This document shows, piece by piece, positions 16,638 through 25,910 of a stretch of 57,426 bases of DNA. Numbering within the stretch: position 1 is the stretch's first letter; each line of letters starts with the position of its first letter. Below the pieces are notes generated by a model. That model searched no databases. It saw nothing but the letters and a program-made list of their open reading frames with translations, and was not told where the DNA came from. Origin of the DNA: CAZQKW01 sp964594075 (GTDB taxonomy: Bacteria > Desulfobacterota > WTBG01 > CAIYCZ01). Location: the NCBI GenBank assembly GCA_964594075.1, contig CAZQKW010000024.1, positions 1 to 57,426 of the forward strand, written 5' to 3'. The position numbers and the translations under genes were made by a program.

Positions 16638-18779
16638 ATGAAAGTGGAACGTCTTAACTTGATTGAGTGGTTTAAACGGTCCTCGCTGAACATAATGGTG
16701 CTTGCCGCTCTTGGTTGTCTTATCTATTTAAATTCGCTCGGCGGAGGCTTTGTCTGGGATGATAACGGCTTGATTGCGGGCAATAAAGAATACCTTGAAA
16801 ATTTTTCTTCTGTGCCGTCGGTATTTTTTAAGCCAACCTTTGAGGCTCCCTATTATCGTCCGCTTCTTTGGGTGTCTTTTTCGCTGGATTATTTTTTGTG
16901 GGGGCAAAGACCGATTGGTTTTCACATAACCAATGTAGCAGTCCACATTATTAACATTTGGCTGGTCTACTGGTTTGTTGTTAATTTGGGGTTATCAGGC
17001 GTTGTTGCCTTTTTTACAGCAGGGTTGTTTGCTGCCCATCCCGTCCAAACCGAAGCCATCTCCTGGATTTCAGGCCGCAATGATTCTTTAATGGTTCTAT
17101 TTGTGCTGTTTTTTTTCAATTTACAGCTGCTGGCACGAAAGATCAAAAAAGTTCAATTTAAAATAATTTGCTACAGCAGTGCTGCTGCAGCGTTTGCGTG
17201 CGCCGTGCTGGCCAAAGAAAGTGCTGTCATTGCGCTGCCGCTGCTCATTCTCATTGATGTTTTTTTCCAAACAAGGGCCTGGAAAGCGCCGCAGCACAGG
17301 GAAACGCTTGCTGAATATAGCTCTTTAGTTCTCGTGATAGGTTGCCTGTTACTTTTGAGAAGTCATGCAATCAGTAACCTGCCTTCGCAGTTTTCGTTTA
17401 ACTTTGGAAAGCTATTCACCGCTCTCTCCACGCCGCTGGCCATTTATACCTATTACTGCAAGGTGCTCTTGTTTCCTTTTAATCTTACCGTAGCACCGCC
17501 ACTGTATAGCAGGCCGCTGGGAAGCACGATACTGATATTGCTCATGGTTTCCTCTATCGCCTTGGTTTGTGTGCTGAAGACTAACATTCGCAAAGAGGTT
17601 TTGTTTGGAATCCTATGGATAATGGTGTATCTCCTGCCGGTGAGCGGATTTGTGTGGATGAGCGTCCCCATCCTGGAACACCGTTTATATGGAGCCAGTA
17701 TCGGGTTTTGCCTTATGCTTGCTGCCGTGTGCTGCAATGGATGTGCCGTGCTCAAAACTCATGCAAAAGAAGTTTTGAGCTGCGGAATTCTCGTAGCTCT
17801 CTTAATCCTATATAGTTATTTGACTATTGAGCGAAACTGGACCTGGAACGATGAGGCAACAATATGGACTGACACCCTAAAAAAAGCGCCCAATTCAGTC
17901 ATGGCGCTTAATAATCTTGCAAATGCTCTTATACAACAAAAAAAAATTGACCAAGGAATTGCGTATTTACATACAGGATTAAAACTGAATCCGCGTGCTG
18001 AAAAACTTTATGCCAATCTCGGACTTGCTTTTTTCTACAAAAAAGATTACGCGCAGGCAATCAAAGCTTATGAAATGGCACTCAATATAAATCCACGGTC
18101 GGCAGAAACCTATAACCATATGGCACTGGCATATAAGTTTAATGGAAACAATGAAGCTGCGCTTGCAAATTTCAATAAATCCCTGGCGCTGAAGCCGCGG
18201 TTTTTATCTGTTTATCTGAACCGTGGAGACCTGTATCGCGAGTGCGGCGATAAAACCCGAGCGCTTGCGGATTATCAGCGCGCATTACAATTGTCGCCCC
18301 ATAGCAGTGCCGTGCATAATGCCCTTGGCTTTTTTTATGAACAGCAGGGAGAACCAGAGAAAGCACTTACCCATTATCAATTGGCGGTAGCTGTTGAGCC
18401 AGGGAATTATCAGACGCTCAATAATATTTCCCAATTATACAGCCGGCAGGGAGCCTACGAACAAGCATTGAGCTATCAGGCAAAAGCCTTGACAATAAAG
18501 CCTGATGTGCCCGAACTGCACCTGAATTTAGGACTTATCTATTTTAATTTAGGCAAACTTAACCAAGCGATTGAAGCGTATCGCAGGGCACTCAGTATTA
18601 ATCCAGCCTATATTGAAGCACATTTTAATATTGCTACGGCGTACCTCCTCACACCTGAGGGAAAAGATAAAGCAATAGAGCATTTTAATCGAGTCCTCAC
18701 CCTCAAACCAGATTACGTCCACAACAACCTTATTAAAAAAGTACTTTCTTCGCTTGAACCCCAAGGGGCCACCAAGTAA
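16638..18779 (+). CDS. TMTC-like membrane protein with GT-C core and TPR domain
   Basis: This 713-residue protein has two halves. The N-terminal half (about 1-400) has roughly ten membrane helices and the GT-C-type signature VWDDNGL in the first external loop, plus the block HPVQTEAISWISGRND that is characteristic of TMTC/DUF1736 proteins. The C-terminal half (about 405-700) is a run of about eight TPR repeats (for example YANLGLAFFYKKDYAQAIKAY at 460-480). Human TMTC proteins O-mannosylate cadherins, and bacterial relatives are largely uncharacterised. It sits between the pilSR genes and the pilin, suggesting a role in glycosylating surface proteins, perhaps the pilin. ATG at 16638 is used. 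Confidence 0.8.
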   Translation: MKVERLNLIEWFKRSSLNIMVLAALGCLIYLNSLGGGFVWDDNGLIAGNKEYLENFSSVPSVFFKPTFEAPYYRPLLWVSFSLDYFLWGQRPIGFHITNVAVHIINIWLVYWFVVNLGLSGVVAFFTAGLFAAHPVQTEAISWISGRNDSLMVLFVLFFFNLQLLARKIKKVQFKIICYSSAAAAFACAVLAKESAVIALPLLILIDVFFQTRAWKAPQHRETLAEYSSLVLVIGCLLLLRSHAISNLPSQFSFNFGKLFTALSTPLAIYTYYCKVLLFPFNLTVAPPLYSRPLGSTILILLMVSSIALVCVLKTNIRKEVLFGILWIMVYLLPVSGFVWMSVPILEHRLYGASIGFCLMLAAVCCNGCAVLKTHAKEVLSCGILVALLILYSYLTIERNWTWNDEATIWTDTLKKAPNSVMALNNLANALIQQKKIDQGIAYLHTGLKLNPRAEKLYANLGLAFFYKKDYAQAIKAYEMALNINPRSAETYNHMALAYKFNGNNEAALANFNKSLALKPRFLSVYLNRGDLYRECGDKTRALADYQRALQLSPHSSAVHNALGFFYEQQGEPEKALTHYQLAVAVEPGNYQTLNNISQLYSRQGAYEQALSYQAKALTIKPDVPELHLNLGLIYFNLGKLNQAIEAYRRALSINPAYIEAHFNIATAYLLTPEGKDKAIEHFNRVLTLKPDYVHNNLIKKVLSSLEPQGATK

Positions 18780-18786
18780 CAATTTT

Positions 18787-18827
18787 TGTCTAACACTTGA
18801 CATAAATCGGCACTATTAGAATAGACA
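18787..18827 (+). promoter_or_regulatory. Candidate PilR upstream activating sites
   Basis: TGTC-N8-GACA (18787-18802) and TAGACA (18822-18827) form inverted TGTC/GACA half sites about 70-110 bases upstream of the -24 element at 18898. Enhancer-binding proteins usually bind in this range. The half-site resemblance to known PilR sites is loose, so this is tentative. Confidence 0.35.
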
Positions 18828-18895
18828 CATCACAGCACGCGAGCTCAAAAATACATAAATGGTTGATTAAACTTAACAATTTTTTAAAATAGCGT

Positions 18896-18912
18896 TTGGC
18901 ATATGAGTTGCT
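18896..18912 (+). promoter_or_regulatory. Sigma-54 (-24/-12) promoter of the pilin gene
   Basis: TTGGCATATGAGTTGCT places GG (18898-18899) and GC (18910-18911) with exactly ten bases between, matching the RpoN consensus TTGGCAC-N5-TTGC with one substitution. The expected start is near 18923, giving a leader of about 130 bases before pilA. The PilSR-type pair encoded at 13390-16569 is the obvious activator. Confidence 0.85.
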
Positions 18913-18958
18913 ATTATAGATTCACAAAATTTAAAATAAATGCTGAAATTAAAAAAGA

Positions 18959-19053
18959 GAGGAGGTGAAGTAGCAATCTAATTCTTCTTAAGGAGTTGAT
19001 AAACAAATAGTTAATGCAAAAAAAACCAAGGAGTTTAACAAAAAGGAGGATTT
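18959..19053 (+). other. pilA leader with four Shine-Dalgarno-like motifs
   Basis: The leader carries AGAGGAGGTG (about 18958-18967), TAAGGAG (about 18989-18995), CAAGGAG and finally AAAGGAGG before the true ATG at 19057. The first two are each followed by a very short frame (GTG-AAG-TAG and TTG-ATA-AAC-AAA-TAG). Standby ribosome sites or leader peptides are possible, and purine-rich coincidence cannot be excluded. Confidence 0.4.
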
Positions 19054-19056
19054 AAA

Positions 19057-19512
19057 ATGATTTCAAAATTCAGACAAGAAAAAGGTTTTACATTGATTGA
19101 ACTTATGATCGTTGTGGCAATTATAGGAATTCTGGCAGCTATTGCAGTGCCTAATTTTATTGCCTACCGTGACAAATCGCGCATTGCAGCAGCAGTGGGA
19201 ACTGCAGAATCTATTAGAGGTGCGCTTGCCGGCTATGCCTCAACCCAGTCTGACAATCTGTTTCCCGCAGAAATTCCTGACTGGGAAACTGACGCCACCG
19301 GCTTAGTAGCTATCTGCAACAGCAATGGCGCCACGTTAAAACCGACCATGGCTGAACAGGGATTTTCTGGTTTTACGTATGAATCTGTTGATGTTCAGGG
19401 GCAGCCTGGTGACTATACTATTACCCTTACCGTTTCGGGTGTGCCCGCAGACTTAACCGGGTCAACAATTCAGGTCAAACCGTCTGGTATTGAGAAATAT
19501 ACGACATCATAA
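19057..19512 (+). CDS. pilA: Type IV major pilin (PilA-like)
   Basis: This 151-residue prepilin has a short basic leader ending in KG, the prepilin peptidase site G-FTLIE, the conserved Glu5 and the hydrophobic alpha-1 helix (MIVVAIIGILAAIAVPNF). The rest is a globular domain of about 110 residues with only one cysteine, so no D-loop disulfide. Pilins polymerise into type IV pili after cleavage and N-methylation. It has an excellent ribosome-binding site (AAAGGAGG), a sigma-54 promoter and its own terminator, so it is a high-expression single-gene unit. A GspG-type pseudopilin is less likely because no secretion genes are near. Confidence 0.9.
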   Translation: MISKFRQEKGFTLIELMIVVAIIGILAAIAVPNFIAYRDKSRIAAAVGTAESIRGALAGYASTQSDNLFPAEIPDWETDATGLVAICNSNGATLKPTMAEQGFSGFTYESVDVQGQPGDYTITLTVSGVPADLTGSTIQVKPSGIEKYTTS

Positions 19513-19526
19513 GTATTACAACGGAG

Positions 19527-19570
19527 AGAAAAAAGCAGGAACCTGACGAATGCAGGTTTCTGCTTTTTTT
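19527..19570 (+). terminator. Intrinsic terminator of pilA
   Basis: AAAAGCAG-GAACCTG pairs with CAGGTT-TCTGC around a seven-base loop (ACGAATG), followed by seven T residues. It isolates pilA from the glycan locus that follows. Confidence 0.92.
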
Positions 19571-19651
19571 ATTTGAAAATATTTCTAAACATGCGATAAG
19601 CAATTTTATCCCGGTTTATAGTCTTCAATTAGCACATAAAAAAATATTTCC

Positions 19652-21025
19652 ATGGCACTGATTGATCGCATTATTGTCACAAGCCTATTATTCTTATTTG
19701 CACTGGTTCCTCTCATAATAAATCCATTTGCGTTAGACTATTGGTATAAACCAAAAATTGATTCAATTTATGCCTTGCTTATTATTGCGTGCATACTCTG
19801 GATAGTGAAAACGGTAACGGTTCGAAAGCCGTTAATGATAAGAAAAAACCCTCTGTTTTCTCCTCTTCTCGCCTATGGTCTGATAAGCCTATTTTCTACA
19901 GTGCAATCAGTCGATCTGAAGCTGAGTATGTATGGCGATACATTCAGGGAGGAGGGTATTTTTACGATTATTGCTTACATCGCTTTGGTTTTTATCTTTG
20001 CCCACGCCGTTGAATCACAGCACCAGATTAAGAAACTCTTACACGGACTTTTTATTGCCGCAACCATAATAAGTCTCTACGCAATTATCCAGTTTTTAGG
20101 TTTTAATCCTACTGAACATTTTATTCCACTGCTGAGAGGGATAGAGAATCGGCCCGGCAGCACGATAGGCAATCCCAATTTCTTGGGAAAATTTTTGGTT
20201 CTCATCTTGCCTCTTACAATCGTGTCGTATTGCAACGCAACAAATACCAGAATCAAATATCTCTTTCTGACCGGCTGTATAATTTTATTTTCTGCGCTGT
20301 TTTTAACATTTACCCGCGCAAGCTGGTTTAGTTTTGGCTGTAGTTTTATTGTGCTTGCCATTTTATTAAGCAAAAAAATAGCCTGGCGCAAGCAAAGGGA
20401 ATTAATTTTCATCGCTGCCCTGTTTATAATTTTTGGCGTGCTCTGGGAGTCACAATCGCTGGCGCAAAAAATTATACGCGGGGATAATAATACCCCAACG
20501 GCGGTTGGTAAAATAGGCAGGATTTTTAATCCTAATAAGGGAGATGTTGCTGCCCGCTTGTATCTGTGGAAGATGGCGCTGACGCTCATTACGCAACGCC
20601 CAATTCTGGGATATGGGCCTGACACGCATACCCGGGTTATGGAAAAATTTAATCTTGAATATGCCCGCACCTTTCATTACAGCGGCATTATTGACAGAGC
20701 GCACAATAATTATTTAGACATCGCGATTGGACAGGGAGTGCTGGGTCTTGCCGCGTATCTCCTTATCATTATAACCTTCCTTTTCTGGCTCATTAAAACT
20801 ATGACGGCGGAACGGAATTTAAACCAAAAAATCCTTTATTGTGGAATCATAGCCGCATTTTGCGGTTATTTTATTAATGACTTTTTTATTTTCAGTGTGG
20901 TGTCAGTTTCGCCTACCTTTTGGTCATTAATGGGACTGACCATTGCGATGCAGCGACTGAGCAGCACGCAGGGTATTAAATCCCAAGGTAAACACCGCGC
21001 GAATCTTCTCTGCAATGAGCAATGA
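19652..21025 (+). CDS. O-antigen ligase/polymerase-like membrane protein (Wzy_C)
   Basis: This 457-residue protein has about ten to twelve membrane helices and the large periplasmic loop of the WaaL/PglL/Wzy superfamily, with PILGYGPDTH and the downstream HNNYLDIAIGQGVLGL, which carries the conserved histidine. The family transfers lipid-linked glycans onto lipid A core, onto protein (PglL/PilO) or onto a growing polymer. Its position next to pilA allows a pilin oligosaccharyltransferase role, but the downstream glycan cluster makes a ligase or polymerase equally likely. The stop overlaps the next start (ATGA). Confidence 0.8.
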   Translation: MALIDRIIVTSLLFLFALVPLIINPFALDYWYKPKIDSIYALLIIACILWIVKTVTVRKPLMIRKNPLFSPLLAYGLISLFSTVQSVDLKLSMYGDTFREEGIFTIIAYIALVFIFAHAVESQHQIKKLLHGLFIAATIISLYAIIQFLGFNPTEHFIPLLRGIENRPGSTIGNPNFLGKFLVLILPLTIVSYCNATNTRIKYLFLTGCIILFSALFLTFTRASWFSFGCSFIVLAILLSKKIAWRKQRELIFIAALFIIFGVLWESQSLAQKIIRGDNNTPTAVGKIGRIFNPNKGDVAARLYLWKMALTLITQRPILGYGPDTHTRVMEKFNLEYARTFHYSGIIDRAHNNYLDIAIGQGVLGLAAYLLIIITFLFWLIKTMTAERNLNQKILYCGIIAAFCGYFINDFFIFSVVSVSPTFWSLMGLTIAMQRLSSTQGIKSQGKHRANLLCNEQ

Positions 21026-22173
21026 ACAGCTTAACCGGGTTTCAAGCCAAAATTATTTTCGTCATTCGTTATTTTTATCCCTTTATCGGCGGGCTGGAGA
21101 AAAAAGTATTAAACCTTGCCAGCCACTTAATCCACAAGGGCTTCTCGGTAGAAGTTGTAACCAGTCGTTTTTACCACGATTGGCTTGCAAATGAATTTGT
21201 TAAAAACGTTCCCGTCACCCGTCTTCCTTCCCCCCGCATTAAGATATTCGGTGCAGCGGTATTTTTGTTTTATTTGTCAAAGTACCTCAGTAAAAACCGC
21301 CATCGGTATAGTATCATTCATACGTTTCAGGTCGGATACTGTTCGGCGTTCGCCATCAGCATAGGAAATCTTTTAAGAAAAAAAACCGTGCTTAATCTTT
21401 CCGGAAGCGGCCATAACGGTGATATCAAAAGGAACAGCCGTACTCCTTGGGGTATTATATTTCTGTTGCTGTGTCGCCGTGCCAAACAAATTGTCGCCTT
21501 GAACAGGGAGATGATTAAAGAGTTGCACACGGTTTTTTATAAAGACAATTTTATAACGCTCATTCCAAACGGCGTAGATGTGTGGGTCTATCAAAAAAAT
21601 GATCAGCGTTCAGCTTTGAGAAAAAGGCTGGGAATCGGCGCAGAAAAAATCATCCTGTATACGGGCAGGCTTGCTCAGGAAAAAGGCGTTGATTTTCTCG
21701 TGCGCGCTTACGCTACCGTAGCTCCCTGTTTTTTGACACGGTTGTATATTCTGGGCGATGGACCCGAGCGCAAAAACCTGCAGGCTCTCATTGAGCAGTT
21801 ACAGATCAGCGACCGGGTGGTAATGCTACCAGCCGTTGAAGAGGTGCTCAGTTTTCTTCAAATCGCCGATATTTTTGTAATGCCCTCTCACAGCGAGGGC
21901 ATTTCGAACTCAATTCTTGAAGCCATGGCATGTAGCGTGCCGGTCATCGCCACACGTGTGCCGGGAAATGTTGATCTTATCGAGGATGGGGTTACGGGTC
22001 TTCTGGTTCCACCAGGTGACATCAAAAAAATGTCAGCAGCGCTGACAACCCTTCTGACCAACTCTGAAAAAGCACAAAATCTCAGCCGGCAGGCGCACAA
22101 CATGGTGCAGCACACCTATGATATAGACACTATGGTTAATCTTTACATTGCGCTTTATAAAAGTCTTCTCTAA
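21022..22173 (+). CDS. Glycosyltransferase family 4
   Basis: This is a 383-residue GT-B enzyme. The N-terminal domain has the glycine-rich start IRYFYPFIGGLEKKV; the C-terminal nucleotide-sugar domain has TGRLAQEKGVD and the EX7E-type motif in SHSEGISNSILEAMA. It adds a sugar with retention of anomeric configuration. Its start overlaps the ligase-like gene by four bases, and the radical SAM gene follows after eight bases. Donor and acceptor cannot be assigned. Confidence 0.9.
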   Translation: MNSLTGFQAKIIFVIRYFYPFIGGLEKKVLNLASHLIHKGFSVEVVTSRFYHDWLANEFVKNVPVTRLPSPRIKIFGAAVFLFYLSKYLSKNRHRYSIIHTFQVGYCSAFAISIGNLLRKKTVLNLSGSGHNGDIKRNSRTPWGIIFLLLCRRAKQIVALNREMIKELHTVFYKDNFITLIPNGVDVWVYQKNDQRSALRKRLGIGAEKIILYTGRLAQEKGVDFLVRAYATVAPCFLTRLYILGDGPERKNLQALIEQLQISDRVVMLPAVEEVLSFLQIADIFVMPSHSEGISNSILEAMACSVPVIATRVPGNVDLIEDGVTGLLVPPGDIKKMSAALTTLLTNSEKAQNLSRQAHNMVQHTYDIDTMVNLYIALYKSLL

Positions 22174-22181
22174 TACGCAGC

Positions 22182-23420
22182 ATGAAAATACACCAGCTCG
22201 CAAAAAAAATTTTCACTAACAGATCTTATCTATCATTAGCTTCACGCAAGATTATTCATGCATTTGATTTCTTTGGTATTGATTACCGCCTGTTGCCCGG
22301 ATATAGTTTCCCACCCACATCGGTATGTCTTATTCTCTCCGACAGATGCAACCTCAAGTGCCGGATGTGTGACATAGGGCAAGCTAATGCCCGAAATGAT
22401 TATGCACGTGAGTCACCATTGATTGCAGCAATTCAGGGGGGTACAGATCAGATGACAACAGAGCAATGGCTCCATATCATTGATGATCTTGCGCGCTTTG
22501 TCCCCAAACCGCTCCTTCTTCTGACTGGAACAGAACCATTTCTTTATCCAGACATTGTGCGGATCATTGAGAAAATCATCAACCGAAAATTTTCTCTCCA
22601 TATCACTACCAATGGGACGCTTCTCACGCATTATGCATTACCCCTCGTGAGCATATGCAAAACTGCCAGGAATTTGGATATTACAGTTTCGCTTGATGAC
22701 ATCGGCCAAGCCCATGATACTATCAGGGGAGTACCGGGAACCTTTGAGCGTGCAATTGAAGGGATAGAACAGATTGTCAGCGCCCGTGAAATTGCACGCC
22801 AGGCATTTCCGCTCATTAATATTACCTGTACTGTCTCAAATCATAATTATAAAAATCTCATATCATTTGCGGAATGGTTTATTGAGAAAAAAGTCTCGAT
22901 TGAAAGCATTACCTTTAACCATTTGTGGTTTAAGGATGATACCATAGTAAAATTTCACAATCAGTTGTTTGGCGACACGGTGCCTGCAGCCCACACTAAT
23001 GTCAGCGACATTGATATCCGTGCAATTGATATGGAAATAGTTCATACCCAGATAACGCAGATTAAAAAAATGTGCTCCCGGACGCACATTCGTATTCACC
23101 AGGAACCGGATCTTTCGGTTGAAGAAGGATTGATTTATTATGCTAATCCCTGCGCATTTGTGTTTTCGCGGCGCTGCACGGCCCCCTGGCGAAATGTTAC
23201 CATAACACCACACGGCACTGTTATCCTGAGTCCCTTATGCTTCCTGCCGCCCATTGATAATATTAGGAATAAACCTCTTTCTGCAGTCTGGAATAGCGCA
23301 TCCTTTAGAAAGGTTCGACAGCAACTTAGAGACGTGAAAGCCTATCCTGCATGCTCCCGCTGCTGTATGCTGTTTAATTCAAAATTTAAATTTCATAAGC
23401 TGAAAAGCTGGCTGGGGTAA
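22182..23420 (+). CDS. Radical SAM protein with SPASM-like C-terminal cysteine cluster
   Basis: This is a 412-residue protein. The [4Fe-4S] binding motif is DRCNLKCRMCD near residue 50. The C-terminal part has further cysteines (CAF, RRCTAPW, LSPLCFL, ACSRCC) and the SPASM-like phrase NVTITPHGTVILSPLC, consistent with one or two auxiliary clusters. SPASM proteins modify peptides or sugars by radical chemistry. Being inside a glycan operon, it may act on a sugar nucleotide or a surface peptide. The substrate is unknown. Confidence 0.8.
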   Translation: MKIHQLAKKIFTNRSYLSLASRKIIHAFDFFGIDYRLLPGYSFPPTSVCLILSDRCNLKCRMCDIGQANARNDYARESPLIAAIQGGTDQMTTEQWLHIIDDLARFVPKPLLLLTGTEPFLYPDIVRIIEKIINRKFSLHITTNGTLLTHYALPLVSICKTARNLDITVSLDDIGQAHDTIRGVPGTFERAIEGIEQIVSAREIARQAFPLINITCTVSNHNYKNLISFAEWFIEKKVSIESITFNHLWFKDDTIVKFHNQLFGDTVPAAHTNVSDIDIRAIDMEIVHTQITQIKKMCSRTHIRIHQEPDLSVEEGLIYYANPCAFVFSRRCTAPWRNVTITPHGTVILSPLCFLPPIDNIRNKPLSAVWNSASFRKVRQQLRDVKAYPACSRCCMLFNSKFKFHKLKSWLG

Positions 23421-23455
23421 CTGCTTGATTTCTCATAGCTGTGTACGAGATATGT

Positions 23456-25840
23456 ATGACAAAAAAAGATAGCGGTTTTATTGTAATACTTCTCTTGGTA
23501 ACTATTTTTTATTTTGCGCCGGTTATTTTTTCAAACAACACCTTTGTCTCCCGGGACATTTATCTCTTTTACAATCCGCAACATTTTTTTGCCGCAGAGA
23601 ATATAAAAGCAGGAATGCTTCCCCTCTGGAGCCCCTATCTTGCCTGTGGCAAGCCCTTTCAGGCAAATGTGCAAAGCAGCCTGTTTTATCCCCTCAGCAG
23701 TATCTACTACTTGCTGCCATTTCAATTGGGCTATAAATACTTTATTGTGATTCACTATTTTCTGGCCAGTCTGGGAATGTTTTTCTTGATGCGGGAATGG
23801 AAATATGGCACCTATGCGGCATTAGTTTCTGCGATAGTCTTTGCCTACGGCGGCTATCTTGTTTCCATTCTTGACAATGTGTGCTTCCTTGCAGCGGCGG
23901 TATGGCTTCCGCTCATCGTTCTCTTCTATCATCGCGGGTTGAAGACCGGCTCTTTACGGTTTAGTCTGTTAGCAGGGCTGGGCATATCCTTACAAATCTT
24001 TGCCGGCGACGCATCGTTTTATGTATTGACAACGCTGTTGTGTTTACTGTTTTACACTCTGCTCTGGCCGATCATACAAACTCCGTCTTTTGCAATAAAA
24101 AACTATTTAAGACCGTGGGCGCTACTGTTCGGCACCATTGCTGCCGGCGTAATGGTTGCATCAGTTCAAATCATACCCATGCTTGAACTGGTGTCACATT
24201 CAACCCGTTTCGGCGGCATGCAATTTGATACCGTCACTACATGGTCATTCCATCCTGCTGAATTTCTACAACTCTTAAGCCCTTATGTATTCGGCACCAC
24301 GGTTCCACAAATGCGCTGGTTTGGACAAACGTGGCTGGATACTGTTTATCTAGGCGTTTTCCCCTTGCTCTATAGCATAGTGTTTGTCTGCTGCTGCAGG
24401 GACCGCATACGCTATTTTATTTTTTTACTGCTTCTCTTGTCTCTGGTGATGAGCACGGGATGTTATACGCCATTATTCAGGATATTATACGAGCTGGTGC
24501 CCGGGATAAACATGCTTCAATATCCGGTTAAATTTCTGTTTCCCGGTGCATTTTGTCTCTCAATAATGGCTGGAGTAGGCGGCGCGTATTTATGTGTGCT
24601 GCTGGAACGGGGGGATGACGGCAAAGGACTGGTCAGCGTATATAGGGTGATTTTTGTATTGCTGGTAATCGTGCTTGCAGGAGGAGGAATTTTTAAAGAT
24701 ACGTTCTACGGCTATTTCGTAACCCGCTATCCTCAGAGCGAATATTTTAAAAATATCCAAGAGCACTCTTTTATTTGCATTTTTAAAGGACTTGCGCTGA
24801 CCGTTATCTTGGTTGCGCTGTTTTTAATAATCACCGGTTTGCTGCGAAAAAAACTGATCAGAGCTTCGGTGGCAATGACCGTAAGTTTTTTTATTATTCT
24901 CGCTGATCTTGCCTTTATTGGCAGGCCTCAGGATGCGCTCATTCCAGCTTCATTGATTACCCGCAGACCCGCCACGGTAAAGTTTTTTAAACCGCATGAG
25001 CCGTTTGCGCGAATATTTTCATTGTTTTATGTTACCAACCAGCAGAGCTTTCTTCATCTGTATAATATTCCTTTTTACCGGCTGTATCAAACCTTTCAAG
25101 AACAGCAGCGGCCAAATTTAAACATGTATGTTCATACGCCGTCAGTTGATGAATACACAGATTTGCTTAATCGCGATTATTACAGCGTATTCAATTCGGT
25201 GCGCGAAAGTTTTGCCCGTCAAGAGGTGCTGTCTTCAGAAGAACGAGCCTATCGCACTAACATTTTAAACCTGCTCAATGTCAGGTATCTGATAAGTCCG
25301 TTTCCACTAAAAGACTCCCATTTAAAAATGCTTTACGATGGACCGATTAAAATATATGAAAATACCACCTGCCTGCCGCGTGCGTTTTTTGTAAAAAGGG
25401 TTGTTGTGGTTGGAAATGAGGAAGAGGTATTACGCAGCATGAGATCACCTGATTTCAACCCGCAATCAACTGCATATATAGCGCAGGTGGAAATGGAAAA
25501 GCTGCATGGCAGTGGGCTACCTGAATTCTATTATCCTGAAAAATCTGACACTATCAAAATCATAAACTATCAGATAAATCAGATAGATTTGAAAGCTACG
25601 ACTCATTCCGCATGCTTCCTGTTTATGTCTGATAACTATTATCCCGGCTGGAAAGCATACGTAAACGGCGAGGAAAAACCAATTGTGAAAGCGAATTATG
25701 CTTTCAGAGGGCTTTTTTTGGACAAAGGGGAGCACATTGTTACCCTCATTTTTAAACCGCTATCTTTTATCATAGGGGCATGGCTTTCGCTTATAGCCGT
25801 TATGTGTGTAGTGATTATTATGGTGCTGGCGAGAAGATGA
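23456..25840 (+). CDS. YfhO-family multi-spanning membrane protein
   Basis: This is a 794-residue protein. About twelve membrane helices fill residues 1-500, followed by a C-terminal periplasmic domain ending in the family hallmark DNYYPGWKAYVNGE near residue 730 and a last helix. YfhO relatives are GT-C-type glycosyltransferases; Bacillus YfhO glycosylates lipoteichoic acid. Here a lipid-linked sugar donor and a surface polymer acceptor are likely. ATG at 23456 is preferred over GTG at 23441. Confidence 0.8.
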   Translation: MTKKDSGFIVILLLVTIFYFAPVIFSNNTFVSRDIYLFYNPQHFFAAENIKAGMLPLWSPYLACGKPFQANVQSSLFYPLSSIYYLLPFQLGYKYFIVIHYFLASLGMFFLMREWKYGTYAALVSAIVFAYGGYLVSILDNVCFLAAAVWLPLIVLFYHRGLKTGSLRFSLLAGLGISLQIFAGDASFYVLTTLLCLLFYTLLWPIIQTPSFAIKNYLRPWALLFGTIAAGVMVASVQIIPMLELVSHSTRFGGMQFDTVTTWSFHPAEFLQLLSPYVFGTTVPQMRWFGQTWLDTVYLGVFPLLYSIVFVCCCRDRIRYFIFLLLLLSLVMSTGCYTPLFRILYELVPGINMLQYPVKFLFPGAFCLSIMAGVGGAYLCVLLERGDDGKGLVSVYRVIFVLLVIVLAGGGIFKDTFYGYFVTRYPQSEYFKNIQEHSFICIFKGLALTVILVALFLIITGLLRKKLIRASVAMTVSFFIILADLAFIGRPQDALIPASLITRRPATVKFFKPHEPFARIFSLFYVTNQQSFLHLYNIPFYRLYQTFQEQQRPNLNMYVHTPSVDEYTDLLNRDYYSVFNSVRESFARQEVLSSEERAYRTNILNLLNVRYLISPFPLKDSHLKMLYDGPIKIYENTTCLPRAFFVKRVVVVGNEEEVLRSMRSPDFNPQSTAYIAQVEMEKLHGSGLPEFYYPEKSDTIKIINYQINQIDLKATTHSACFLFMSDNYYPGWKAYVNGEEKPIVKANYAFRGLFLDKGEHIVTLIFKPLSFIIGAWLSLIAVMCVVIIMVLARR

Positions 25841-25910
25841 CCATACCGCCGTGATTATTTTAAAATGCAACGCGCGGGAAACAGGGCAATAGTAAGCAAG
25901 AAATTTGGCT

